Source: Variovorax sp. Root473 (lineage in GTDB: Bacteria > Pseudomonadota > Gammaproteobacteria > Burkholderiales > Burkholderiaceae_C). Taken from it: a DNA stretch of 64,000 bases. The position numbers were made by a program, and so were the translations under genes. How positions within the stretch are numbered: the first letter of the stretch is position 1; each line of letters starts with the position of its first letter. Of this stretch, positions 28,373 to 36,528 are shown in pieces. The notes below the pieces were generated by a model that was given only the letters and a program-made list of their open reading frames with translations, searched no databases and had not been told where the DNA came from. Location of the stretch: positions 846,739 to 910,738 of the forward strand of contig NZ_LMEV01000017.1 in NCBI RefSeq assembly GCF_001426505.1, given 5' to 3'.

Positions 28373-29296
28373 ATGGCCGGCTCGAAGATCGCGATCTACG
28401 GCGCGATCGCGGCCAATGTCGCCATTGCGGCGACCAAGTTCGTGGTGGCCGGCATCACCGGCAGCTCGGCCATGCTGTCGGAGGGCATTCATTCGGCGGT
28501 CGATACCTTCAACGGCGTGCTGCTGCTCGTGGGCATCCGCCTGAGCCAGCGGCCCGCGACCGCCGAACATCCCTTCGGGCACGGCAAGGAGCTGTACTTC
28601 TGGAGCCTGATCGTCGCGGTGCTCATTTTCGGGCTGGGCGGCGGGGTGTCGTTCTACGAAGGCATCCAGCACATCCGCCGGCCCGAGCCGATGCGCGACC
28701 CGACCTGGAACTACGTCGTGCTGGGCCTGGCGGCGCTGTTCGAGGGCACGAGCTTCGCCATTGCGCTGCGCGAGTTCCGGCGCGAGGCCCGGGGCCGGCC
28801 GTTCTGGCAGGCGCTCGACCAAAGCAAGGACCCCACGACCTACACGGTGCTTGCCGAGGACTCGGCCGCATTGGCCGGCCTGGGCGTGGCGGCGCTCGGC
28901 ATCTGGGCGAGTCACCGGTTCGACATGCCGGCGCTGGATGGCGCTGCGTCGGTGGTCATCGGGCTGCTGCTGGCGGGCGTGGCGGTGCTGCTCATCAGCC
29001 AGGCGCGCGGCCTGCTCATCGGCGAAGGCATCCGGCCCGAGACGGCGCGGGCGATCCGCAGCCTGGCGATGCAGCAGCCCAGCGTGCAGGATGTGGGCCG
29101 CGTGCTCTCGATGTACATCGGCGCCAACGAGGTGCTGGCCATCGTCGACGTGAACTTCAAGGACGGTACCGCGACCGGCGAAGCGGCCGACGCCATCGCC
29201 GCCATCGAGCAGCAGGTGCGTGCGCGCTTCCCAATGATCCGGCGGCTCTTCATCGAGGCGAGCGAGGCGCCGCTCGAACCGGCCGTGCCCGCGTGA
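28373..29296 (+). CDS. Cation diffusion facilitator (CDF) transporter
   Basis: A 307-residue CDF exporter with six membrane segments and a short cytoplasmic domain. The transmembrane metal site appears as SEGIHSAVDT in helix 2 and EDSAALAG in helix 5, and HPFGHGKE lies between helices 2 and 3. Metals could be Zn, Mn or Fe: helix 2 shows H-x3-D while helix 5 keeps a DS pair, so specificity is left open. Members of this shape (no His-rich loop) are widespread and often poorly characterised. The preceding DUF3606 gene is 12 bp away. Confidence 0.88.
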   Translation: MAGSKIAIYGAIAANVAIAATKFVVAGITGSSAMLSEGIHSAVDTFNGVLLLVGIRLSQRPATAEHPFGHGKELYFWSLIVAVLIFGLGGGVSFYEGIQHIRRPEPMRDPTWNYVVLGLAALFEGTSFAIALREFRREARGRPFWQALDQSKDPTTYTVLAEDSAALAGLGVAALGIWASHRFDMPALDGAASVVIGLLLAGVAVLLISQARGLLIGEGIRPETARAIRSLAMQQPSVQDVGRVLSMYIGANEVLAIVDVNFKDGTATGEAADAIAAIEQQVRARFPMIRRLFIEASEAPLEPAVPA

Positions 29297-29409
29297 GACG
29301 TGCCGCCGTCGGCCTTGGCTGACGGATGTTGCCGCCATTGCCTGAACGCGGCGCAGCGCTGCGCGCTGCACGGTCGAAGCTTCAACCAGGACAGCCAGGA
29401 GAATGCCTC

Positions 29410-29595
29410 ATGACCTCGAACGCGCCCACGCACAAACCGCGCAAGCCCGCCTCCGACGAACCGGAGATCACGCAGGAAGAGTCCGTGCCCACGGACGGCA
29501 AGGACACCGAAGGCGAGGCGCTGATGAAGAAGGTTGGCAACCACAAGCTCAAGGAGCCCGGCGACGCCGAGCACAAGACGCCAGAGAAATCCTGA
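29410..29595 (+). CDS. Small hydrophilic hypothetical protein, 61 aa
   Basis: A 61-residue, highly charged protein with no hydrophobic segment (HKPRKPASDEPEITQEESVP, later EGEALMKKVGNHKLKEPGD), predicted to be disordered like many stress-induced small proteins. CAGGAG lies nine bases before the ATG. No family is recognised with certainty. It lies between the CDF gene and the KaiC operon, 137 bp from the latter. Confidence 0.6.
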   Translation: MTSNAPTHKPRKPASDEPEITQEESVPTDGKDTEGEALMKKVGNHKLKEPGDAEHKTPEKS

Positions 29596-29732
29596 CGCCG
29601 GCCACCGTGTTCAGCGCCGGCCCGCGTGCCGCGGTGGCTTTGTCTTCTGCACGGGAACGGCGATGCCCTACAGTCGCGGCGCGGGCCTTCCCTTCAAATC
29701 CTCTCTCGTATGCCACAACGATGGAGGAAACA

Positions 29733-31256
29733 ATGAAATTCGATGGCGCGGCCGGCTCGGCCACGGATGAGGAACAGCACGCACACGAAGCGCCCGGCCT
29801 GATGAAGGTCGGCGTGCCCGGCCTGGACGACGTGCTGGGCGGCGGCCTGACATCGAACCGGCTCTATCTCATCGAAGGCACGCCCGGCGCCGGCAAGACC
29901 ACCATCGCGCTGCAGTTCCTTCTTGAAGGGGCGCGGCGCGGCGAGTCGGTGCTCTACGTCACGCTGTCGGAAACCGCCGAGGAACTCAGAGGCGTGGCGC
30001 AATCGCACGGCTGGGACCTGACCGGCATCGACGTGCGCGAGATGCTTCCCTCGGAAGCTGCGCTGGAGCCCGACGAGCAGTACACGATGTTCCATCCGTC
30101 GGAGGTCGAGCTCAGCGAGACGACGCTGCGCATCCTGTCGGACGTGGACGTCATCAAGCCGTCGCGCGTGGTGTTCGATTCGCTCTCCGAGCTGCGTCTG
30201 CTGGCCGGCAGTTCGCTGCGCTACCGGCGCCAGATCCTGGCGCTCAAGCAGTTCTTCTCGGGCCGCCAGTGCACCGTGCTGCTGCTGGACGACATGACCG
30301 CCATGAAGCACGACCTGCAGGTGCAGAGCATCGCGCACGCGGTGCTGCGGCTGGAACAGACCCACTCCGACTACGGCACGGCGCGGCGCCGGCTGCTGGT
30401 GAGCAAGTACCGTGGCCAGCGCTTTCGCGGCGGCTACCACGATTACCGCATCGAACGTGGCGGGCTGCGCGTGTTTCCGCGCCTGGTGTCGTCGGAGCAT
30501 GTGGCGACACCGAACCAGGTGCGCATTCCCAGCGGCCTGGAAGCGCTGGACATCTTGCTGGGCGGCGGCATCGAGCGCGGCACGAGCACGCTCTTCGTCG
30601 GTGCGCCCGGCACCGGCAAGTCGACGGTGGCAGTGCAGTTCGCGCTGGCGGCGGCCCAACGCGGCGAGTGCGCGGCGCTGTTCATCTTCGACGAGAGCCT
30701 GCAGACACTGCGCACGCGCTGCGAGAGCATGGGCATGCCGCTGTCGCAGCACATCGATTCAGGCCACATCCTGGTGCGGCAGGTCGATCCGGCCGAGCTG
30801 TCGCCGGGCGAGTTCGTGCACCTGATCCGGCTGGCAGTGACCGAGTCGAAGGCCGCGGTGGTGGTGATCGACAGCCTCAACGGCTACCTCAACGCCATGC
30901 CCGACGAGCGCTTTCTCATTGCGCAGCTGCACGAGCTGCTGTCGTACCTGGGCCAGGCCGGCGTGGCCACGCTGCTGGTGGGCGCGCAGCACGGCCTCAT
31001 CGGCATGCAGATGCAGACGCCGGTGGACGCGAGCTATCTCGCGGATGCGGTGGTGCTGCTTCGCTACTTCGAACTCGACGGCGAGGTGCGCCAGGCGATC
31101 TCGGTGCTGAAGAAGCGCGGCGGCGCGCACGAGCGCAGCATCCGCGATTTTTCGATGACGGGCACCGGGCTGCAGGTGGGTGAGCCGCTGCGCAACTTCC
31201 GCGGGATCCTGTCGGGAATTCCTGTGCCGATCGACGGCGTGCAGCGCGCATCGTGA
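29733..31256 (+). CDS. KaiC-like double-domain RecA ATPase
   Basis: A 507-residue protein with two RecA/KaiC domains: CI begins GVPGLDDVLGGGL with P-loop GTPGAGKTT, CII begins GLEALDILLGGG with P-loop GAPGTGKST. This equals the cyanobacterial KaiC layout, without kaiA or kaiB nearby. By remembered alignment the catalytic Glu pairs become Ser-Glu in CI and Asp-Glu in CII, and the phosphosite pair in CII reads Ser-Tyr (SYLADAVVLLRY) rather than Ser-Thr. I start at ATG 29733 because GGAGG lies directly before it; another ATG at 29721 is in frame. The stop overlaps the next gene, a histidine kinase. Confidence 0.85.
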   Translation: MKFDGAAGSATDEEQHAHEAPGLMKVGVPGLDDVLGGGLTSNRLYLIEGTPGAGKTTIALQFLLEGARRGESVLYVTLSETAEELRGVAQSHGWDLTGIDVREMLPSEAALEPDEQYTMFHPSEVELSETTLRILSDVDVIKPSRVVFDSLSELRLLAGSSLRYRRQILALKQFFSGRQCTVLLLDDMTAMKHDLQVQSIAHAVLRLEQTHSDYGTARRRLLVSKYRGQRFRGGYHDYRIERGGLRVFPRLVSSEHVATPNQVRIPSGLEALDILLGGGIERGTSTLFVGAPGTGKSTVAVQFALAAAQRGECAALFIFDESLQTLRTRCESMGMPLSQHIDSGHILVRQVDPAELSPGEFVHLIRLAVTESKAAVVVIDSLNGYLNAMPDERFLIAQLHELLSYLGQAGVATLLVGAQHGLIGMQMQTPVDASYLADAVVLLRYFELDGEVRQAISVLKKRGGAHERSIRDFSMTGTGLQVGEPLRNFRGILSGIPVPIDGVQRAS

Positions 31257-32824
31257 GTGCGTCGCCGCCCGCAGCCATCGAACAGCGCATTCTGCTGCGC
31301 ACGATGACCTCGAGGGACGCGGTCATGGCGTCCGCCGTGCTCGAGCGTGCCCAGGTCGCCTCGCACACGTGCGCCAATTTGTGCGCGCTCGTGCGCAGCC
31401 TGCAGGAAGGCGCCGGCGCGGTGCTGCTGGCCGAGGAAGCGCTGTCCGACCCGGCTGCCGCCGCGCTGACCGAAGCGCTGGGCTCGCAGCCGCCGTGGTC
31501 CGACCTGCCGGTGCTCATTCTTGCGCGCCAGGGCGCCGACTCGGCGGTCATTGCCGACGCGATGCGCCGGCTGGCCAATGTCACCGTCATCGAACGGCCG
31601 GTGCGCGTGGCCTCGCTGGTGAGCACGGTGCGCGCGGCGCTGCGCGCGCGCAACCGTCAGTACCAGATGCGGGACCTGCTCAGCGGGCTGCACGAGGCCG
31701 ACCAGCGCAAGACCGAGTTCCTTGCCACGCTGGCGCACGAGCTGCGCAACCCGCTGGCGCCCATGAGCACCGCGCTGACGCTGCTCAAGCGCAAGGCGCA
31801 CGAACCCGCCGAGGCGCTGCGCTACTACGAGCTCATGGGCCGCCAGATCGACCACATGGTGCGGCTGGTGAACGACCTCATGGAAGTCTCGCGCATCACG
31901 CGCGGCAAGATCGAACTGCGCATGGAAGCCGTGGCGCTCCCGGCGGTGATCAAGGACGCCCTCGAACTGAGCCGGCCCATGCTCGAGAGCGCGAAGCATG
32001 CCCTGCACATGGACCTGCCCAGCGAAGCGCTCGTGGTGCGCGGCGACGCGGTCCGCCTCGCGCAGGTGTTCTCGAACCTGCTCAACAACGCCGCCAAGTA
32101 CACCGCGCCGGGCGGACAGATCGGCGTCGTGCTCCGGCGCGAGGCGCGCAGCGCGGCGATCGAGGTCCGCGACAACGGCGCCGGCCTGGCGCCGCAGATG
32201 CTGCGCTCGATCTTCGAAATGTTCGTGCAGGTGAGCAGCACGTCCAAGGCCGCGCAGGGCGGGCTGGGCATCGGGTTGACGCTGGTCAAGAGCCTGGTCG
32301 AACTGCACGGCGGCAGCGTCGAGGCGCTCAGCCCCGGGCTTGGCCAGGGGGCAACGTTCTGCGTGCGGCTGCCGCTGATCGGCGACTCGGGCCACGCGGG
32401 CGGCCCGCCGCCGGTGCCGCCGCCCGTCATCACGGGCTGGCCCGCCACGCTGCCGCGCACGGTGCTGGTCGTCGACGACAACCGCGACGCGGCCGATGCG
32501 CTGAGCGACCTGCTGCGCTCGATGGGCGCCTCGCCGCGCGCGGCCTATGGGGGCGAAGCGGCGCTCGCGCTGGTGGCCGAGGGGCCGCCGCCGGGGCTGG
32601 CGATCCTGGACATCGGCATGCCGGGCATGGACGGTTTCGAACTCGCGGCCCGGTTGCGCGCCGACGCGGCGCTGAGCGGGCTCGTGCTGGTCGCGCTCAC
32701 GGGCTGGGGCCAGCAGGGGGACAAGGATCGCATCGCCGCCGCGGGGTTCGACCATCACCTGCTCAAGCCGCTCGACCTGGCGGCGCTCATTGCGGCATTG
32801 CACGGCACGGGTGGTTCCCCATGA
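31253..32824 (+). CDS. Hybrid histidine kinase with N-terminal pseudo-receiver
   Basis: A 523-residue soluble hybrid kinase. Residues about 12-130 look like a receiver fold without its phospho-Asp (GAVLLAEEAL stands there), resembling the KaiC-associated sensor kinases. The kinase core has the H box with His162 (LAHELRNPLAP), N box NLLNNAAKY, G boxes RDNGAG and GGLGIGL, and a C-terminal receiver with Asp453 (ILDIGMPGMDGFE). The GTG start overlaps the kaiC stop (GTGA), so KaiC and kinase are made together. It has no transmembrane segment; input is likely the KaiC-like ATPase itself. The next gene overlaps by ATGA. Confidence 0.88.
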   Translation: MSASPPAAIEQRILLRTMTSRDAVMASAVLERAQVASHTCANLCALVRSLQEGAGAVLLAEEALSDPAAAALTEALGSQPPWSDLPVLILARQGADSAVIADAMRRLANVTVIERPVRVASLVSTVRAALRARNRQYQMRDLLSGLHEADQRKTEFLATLAHELRNPLAPMSTALTLLKRKAHEPAEALRYYELMGRQIDHMVRLVNDLMEVSRITRGKIELRMEAVALPAVIKDALELSRPMLESAKHALHMDLPSEALVVRGDAVRLAQVFSNLLNNAAKYTAPGGQIGVVLRREARSAAIEVRDNGAGLAPQMLRSIFEMFVQVSSTSKAAQGGLGIGLTLVKSLVELHGGSVEALSPGLGQGATFCVRLPLIGDSGHAGGPPPVPPPVITGWPATLPRTVLVVDDNRDAADALSDLLRSMGASPRAAYGGEAALALVAEGPPPGLAILDIGMPGMDGFELAARLRADAALSGLVLVALTGWGQQGDKDRIAAAGFDHHLLKPLDLAALIAALHGTGGSP

Positions 32825-33813
32825 GCCGCCACGCCAGCACGCTCGCGCCGGGCACTGCCGCGTCCGGGGACAAGCCCTCGCTGTGGCAGCGCTGCCGCCG
32901 CTGGGCGCTGCCGGTGCTCGGGCTCGTGGTGCTGGGCCTTCTGCTGTCGCACGCGCACAAGGTCGACTGGGCCGGCGCATGGGAGGCGCTGCAGCGTTAT
33001 CCCGCGCTGCTGCTCCTGGGCGTGCTCGGGCTCGCCACGCTGAGCCACGCGCTGTACGGCTGCTTCGACCTGATCGGGCGGCGGCACACGCGGCATCGGC
33101 TGCCGCGCTGGCGAAGCTGGGCCATCGCGGTCGTGAGCTATGCCTTCAATCTGAACCTCGGTTCGCTGGTCGGCGGCATCGCGCTGCGCGCGCGGCTCTA
33201 TGCGCGCGCCGGGCTGGACGAGGCCACCGTGGCGCAGATCGTCGGCATCAGCCTGGCCACCAACTGGCTCGGCTACGGGCTGCTGGCCGGCAGCCTGTTC
33301 GCCGCCGGCGCGATCACACCGCCGCGCGAGGCGCACATGGACGTGGGCGCCTTTCGCGCACTCGGCATGGGGATGGTGCTGCTCGCCGTGGCGTATGTGG
33401 TGGCCTGCTTTTTCCTGCACGACCGGCACTGGCTGGTAAAGGGGCGGCGGGTCGAGTTGCCCTCGGCACAGCTGGCGCTGGTGCAACTTGGACTCTCCGC
33501 CGCCAACTGGGCGGTGATGGGTTGTGCCATGTACCTGCTGCTTGGCCAGAAGGTGCCGTACGCGACCGTGCTGGGCGTGCTGCTGGCAGCGTCGATCGTC
33601 GGCGTGGTGACACCGATTCCGGCGGGCCTGGGCGTGCTCGAGGCCGTCTACCTGGCGCTGCTCTCGGGCACCGTGCGCCAGGGCACGCTCATGGGCGCGG
33701 TGCTGGCGTACCGCGCCCTTTACTATCTGCTTCCCCTGGCTGGCGGCGTCGTGTTGTACCTGTTGTTGGAGCGGTATGCGGCCAGTCACCCGGCGGCCGA
33801 GGCGGGCGGGTAG
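32821..33813 (+). CDS. YbhN/LPG synthase-like flippase-family membrane protein
   Basis: A 330-residue polytopic membrane protein with seven to eight segments and the typical motif SLVGGIALRARLYARAG, followed by TNWLGYG and a late PIPAGLGVLEAVYL loop. It matches the transmembrane domain of lysylphosphatidylglycerol synthase/YbhN proteins (the UPF0104 group), which lack the soluble synthase domain and may flip lipids or export isoprenoids. Its ATG overlaps the kinase stop (ATGA). A membrane protein of this group beside a KaiC-kinase pair is unusual and may point to an envelope output. Confidence 0.82.
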   Translation: MSRHASTLAPGTAASGDKPSLWQRCRRWALPVLGLVVLGLLLSHAHKVDWAGAWEALQRYPALLLLGVLGLATLSHALYGCFDLIGRRHTRHRLPRWRSWAIAVVSYAFNLNLGSLVGGIALRARLYARAGLDEATVAQIVGISLATNWLGYGLLAGSLFAAGAITPPREAHMDVGAFRALGMGMVLLAVAYVVACFFLHDRHWLVKGRRVELPSAQLALVQLGLSAANWAVMGCAMYLLLGQKVPYATVLGVLLAASIVGVVTPIPAGLGVLEAVYLALLSGTVRQGTLMGAVLAYRALYYLLPLAGGVVLYLLLERYAASHPAAEAGG

Positions 33814-33844
33814 CTGCGGTCTTCGACGGCGTTGCGCCGGCCCG

Positions 33845-34387
33845 TCAGGGCTTCGGCGCTGGCGTGCCTTCGGGCGGCATCCGCCCCAGCCGCGAGGAGG
33901 TTGCGCGCCCGGTGCGGATTTTTCGCAGCGTGTTGGTCAGCGCCTGCGGGCTCGTGTGAAGTTGCCTTGCCGCCTTGGCCGGCCGCATGCCCTCGACCAG
34001 CACGAGGCGCGCAGCCGCCAGCGACGGGGTCGCCTGCAAGTGCAAAAGCTCGGCGACCTTCCAGAATTCCGCGGAGGTGAAGGTGCCCAGGTCCGGAGGC
34101 AACGAGCGGGGCGCGACCGCCTCGCGTTTCTCGAACACGCAATGGGGCGCGGGCGTCATGTCCGAGACGCGGGCCACCAGCGCCTCGAGGTAGGCCATGG
34201 TCGCAGGCGTGTTCGAAATCCAGTTCGAATGCAGGGCCAGTTTCGACCCGTCGTCGGGAAAGGTGTGCTCCCAGCTGACCCTCAGCTCGGTCGTGGCCGG
34301 CGGTGGCGCGGTGGCATGGTCGTGGGAGTTTTCTTCGCTTGTTTTTCGCCGCATTCGTGAAGTATGTCGCAGAAAATGGAACACCAT
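33845..34387 (-). CDS. KorA/TrfB-like DNA-binding protein
   Basis: A 180-residue protein from the ATG at 34387, with GTG 34438 and ATG 34354 as alternatives; none has a good ribosome site. The C-terminal part (AAARLVLVEGMRPAKAARQL, then TSPQALTNTLRKI) resembles the helix-turn-helix of KorA/TrfB, the plasmid global repressor, by remembered pattern. The N-terminal half has no recognised domain. An orphan KorA-like gene in a chromosome may be of plasmid origin or a local regulator. The 17-bp inverted repeat 34429-34445 just upstream could be its operator. Confidence 0.55.
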   Translation of the reverse strand: MVFHFLRHTSRMRRKTSEENSHDHATAPPPATTELRVSWEHTFPDDGSKLALHSNWISNTPATMAYLEALVARVSDMTPAPHCVFEKREAVAPRSLPPDLGTFTSAEFWKVAELLHLQATPSLAAARLVLVEGMRPAKAARQLHTSPQALTNTLRKIRTGRATSSRLGRMPPEGTPAPKP

Positions 34388-34428
34388 TTCCAATAAATCA
34401 CGATCCAGCCGGATCGACGAACTTTGAT

Positions 34429-34445
34429 CACCACCCACGGTGGTG
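34429..34445. repeat. 17-bp inverted repeat upstream of the KorA-like gene
   Basis: CACCACC (34429-34435) and GGTGGTG (34439-34445) are exact reverse complements with a 3-base spacer. It lies 42 bp upstream of the KorA-like start and 17 bp after the stop of the small gene before it; operator and terminator roles are both possible. Confidence 0.5.
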
Positions 34446-34462
34446 CCGAAGCGCAGCCGCTT

Positions 34463-34666
34463 TCAGGACGGGGCAGCCGGTGCCCGGGGCGCCTGCGGCA
34501 ACTCCTTCGGTGGGCGCAGCGGCGCGGGTGGTCCGCAGTCGGTCGGCATCTTGCGAGAGGTGCCTCGCACGAGATGGCGGGGAACGTGGTGTGTCTTGAT
34601 GAACTGCGCCAGCGCTTCGCTGCGCGCGGGCTCGCAGACTGGTAGGAACATGTGCAGTGCGCTCAT
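34463..34666 (-). CDS. Small hypothetical protein, 67 aa
   Basis: A 67-residue protein. The first 40 residues are compact and plausible (MSALHMFLPVCEPARSEALA, then AQFIKTHHVPRHLVRGTSRK); the rest is Pro/Ala-rich (APLRPPKELPQAPRAP). No family is known. A weak GGA lies about a dozen bases upstream. It precedes the KorA-like gene on the same strand and might be co-transcribed. Amino-acid composition is acceptable for this GC content, but gene status is uncertain. Confidence 0.4.
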   Translation of the reverse strand: MSALHMFLPVCEPARSEALAQFIKTHHVPRHLVRGTSRKMPTDCGPPAPLRPPKELPQAPRAPAAPS

Positions 34667-34860
34667 GGTGTCGTTCCGTCGAAACCAGGCAGGAGGGCGG
34701 CGCGCCCGTACATGCCAGCGGCATGCATCGGGGGGCTGGCGACCCCTGGCATGGCCGCCTGGCGAAGATTATGGGCGCCTGGATCAACCCCGTCGGCGCA
34801 GATGTCTTCGATGACGGCGGGGCCAGAATGCGCTCCTCTGTCAACAGGAGCAAACACCCC

Positions 34861-35271
34861 ATGGCCCACGGCGTTACCGCAACGATCGTCTCGACCGACG
34901 TCAACTTCAATCACCGCATCCAGGTCGGCAAGTTCCAGCTCACAGCGGACGAGCCGGTGGCGCTGGGCGGGCAGGGCGCGGGACCGGCGCCCTACGACTA
35001 CTACCTGGCCGCGCTCTGCGCGTGCACCGCGATCACGCTGCGAATGTATGCGCAGCGCAAGGGCTGGGAACTGGGCGACTTCAAAGCCGAGCTGAGCTTC
35101 ACGAAGGACGCGGAGGGCAAGGCGCACATCCACCGCGTGCTGCACGCCAGCGGGCCGCTGACCGATGCGCAGTGGAGCCGGCTGCTCGAGGTGGTGGCCA
35201 ATACCCCGGTGACCAAGACGATGCGCGAAGGCGCGCAGATCACGAGCGAGCGCGCAGGGGCTGCGGCCTGA
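34861..35271 (+). CDS. OsmC family peroxiredoxin
   Basis: A 136-residue OsmC-type protein. It has an early KFQLTADEPVALGGQG strand and GPAPYDYYLAALCACTAITL with the conserved reactive Cys; the second Cys of classical Ohr/OsmC enzymes is not seen at the equivalent late position, which is usual for the YhfA-like branch. OsmC-type proteins reduce organic hydroperoxides or handle sulfur species. AGGAG lies 12 bases before the ATG at 34861. It is monocistronic. Confidence 0.85.
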   Translation: MAHGVTATIVSTDVNFNHRIQVGKFQLTADEPVALGGQGAGPAPYDYYLAALCACTAITLRMYAQRKGWELGDFKAELSFTKDAEGKAHIHRVLHASGPLTDAQWSRLLEVVANTPVTKTMREGAQITSERAGAAA

Positions 35272-35489
35272 GTCGGGCGCGCGACGGTTCTGGTGCGGGG
35301 AGCGGGTCCGGTCGGAAGGTCCGTGCTGGACGCCGGAAACTTGCGGTCCTGCGGGACCTGGATGGCGCCGCCTGCTGGGGAGGGGCGGCGCTTCCGCGTC
35401 GGGGACGAGGAGGTGTGTCGCGCGGCGCGGCGGGGGCCGCGTGCCGTCCATGACGGCAGCAGCCTCGCCGACGTCGGCGACTCAGTGCA

Positions 35490-35876
35490 TCAGCACTTCA
35501 TGGCCGTGGCTTGTGCGGCGAATGCGTCGGAAGCGGTCTTGCAGGCGGCGCCGAGTTGTGCGGCGTTGGCGCCGTAGCTGGCCCAGGTGGCCTTGGTCTG
35601 CTCGAGGCTGCTCTTGAGCGCATCGGCGGCGGCGCCGCTTTGCTTGCCCACGCAGGCGCTGACCTTGTCCAGGTAGTCCTGGCATTCCTTGGGCACGTCG
35701 GCCGATGCCGTGGTGGACGCAGCGGGTGCTGCGGCGGCGGGCGCGCTGGCGGCCGGGGCGGGAGCCGGCGTGGCAGCAGGTGCCGCGGGAGCGGCCGGCG
35801 CTGCGGGCGTGGACTCTTGCTTGGAGCAAGCGGTGATGGCGGCAGCCACGATGACGAGTGCGAGCAGTTTGTTCAT
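35490..35876 (-). CDS. Lipoprotein with Pro/Ala linker, DUF5339-like
   Basis: A 128-residue protein with a type II signal peptide whose lipobox is ITAC (Cys17). A 40-residue Ala/Pro/Thr linker follows, then a small helical domain with Cys residues in VPKECQDYLDKVSACVGKQS, GAACKTA and a final KC. The arrangement resembles DUF5339 proteins, likely periplasmic and disulfide-stabilised. It would be anchored in the outer or inner membrane. The linker repeats PAAPAAPA-type units and may vary in length among strains. Confidence 0.75.
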   Translation of the reverse strand: MNKLLALVIVAAAITACSKQESTPAAPAAPAAPAATPAPAPAASAPAAAAPAASTTASADVPKECQDYLDKVSACVGKQSGAAADALKSSLEQTKATWASYGANAAQLGAACKTASDAFAAQATAMKC

Positions 35877-36255
35877 TTCTTCTTACCTGAGCGAGTTGGA
35901 TGATGTGCCTCACGTCGTGTCCCCCGGCGCGCAGTTGCCGCGCAAGGAACGCAAGCATTGAGGCGGAAACAGTATCGTCGTGCCGTGTCACGCGGGCGGC
36001 GCTGACGCGACAGAGGCGCATCTGCAATGGCACAAAGAAAGTAACAATCGTTGCATTGCGTTAAATATTGCCACGTGCTGGGCGCGCTGCGATGAATGCT
36101 TGTGCGAGCGCGCACCTTCCGTGCGAATCACGGGCGCGGGCAGGCGGTGTGCGGGGCGCGCAAAGCTGCTAATGATTTGGTTTTACCTCGCCGTCGCAAT
36201 GGATGCGACAACGGACCGGGGGATGCCGGCCGGCGATGGCCCCGGGTCGCGCGTC
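35877..36255. other. 379-bp intergenic region, no gene seen
   Basis: The stretch carries the promoter for the lipoprotein on the minus strand. It includes an AT-richer patch (about 36030-36070) that may be promoter DNA. I saw no convincing gene or long dyad. Confidence 0.4.
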
Positions 36256-36390
36256 TTACAACTGCGTGTGCTCGGAAGGCGGGAGCTCTTGGTCCGAACG
36301 CAGGACCGCCAGCATGCTCATGAGCGTCACGCCCGCGGCAAGGCCGACCAGGAAGGCGAGGGCAACAAGGGAGGGGTCGGATGTCCACAT
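36256..36390 (-). CDS. Small single-span membrane protein, 44 aa
   Basis: A 44-residue open frame starting MWTSDPS with one clear hydrophobic span (about residues 8-30, LVALAFLVGLAAGVTLMSML) and a short charged tail (LRSDQELPPSEHTQL). The composition is unlike the overlapping frames, which are Arg/Pro-rich, and the hydrophobic run flanked by a charged tail is typical of small membrane proteins. No good ribosome site is visible before the ATG (36390-36388), so confidence is moderate. Confidence 0.45.
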   Translation of the reverse strand: MWTSDPSLVALAFLVGLAAGVTLMSMLAVLRSDQELPPSEHTQL

Positions 36391-36528
36391 TCGGTTCTAA
36401 CGCCGAGTATCTTCCTCCGGTTTACCCGTGGTTACACTTATTTGTCATGTCTGCATGGCAGAGGTGAACAGGCGGCCGCAAAAGGGTTGGAGCAGCCCCG
36501 GCGCACAGCGGATCGATCAAGCAACCCA

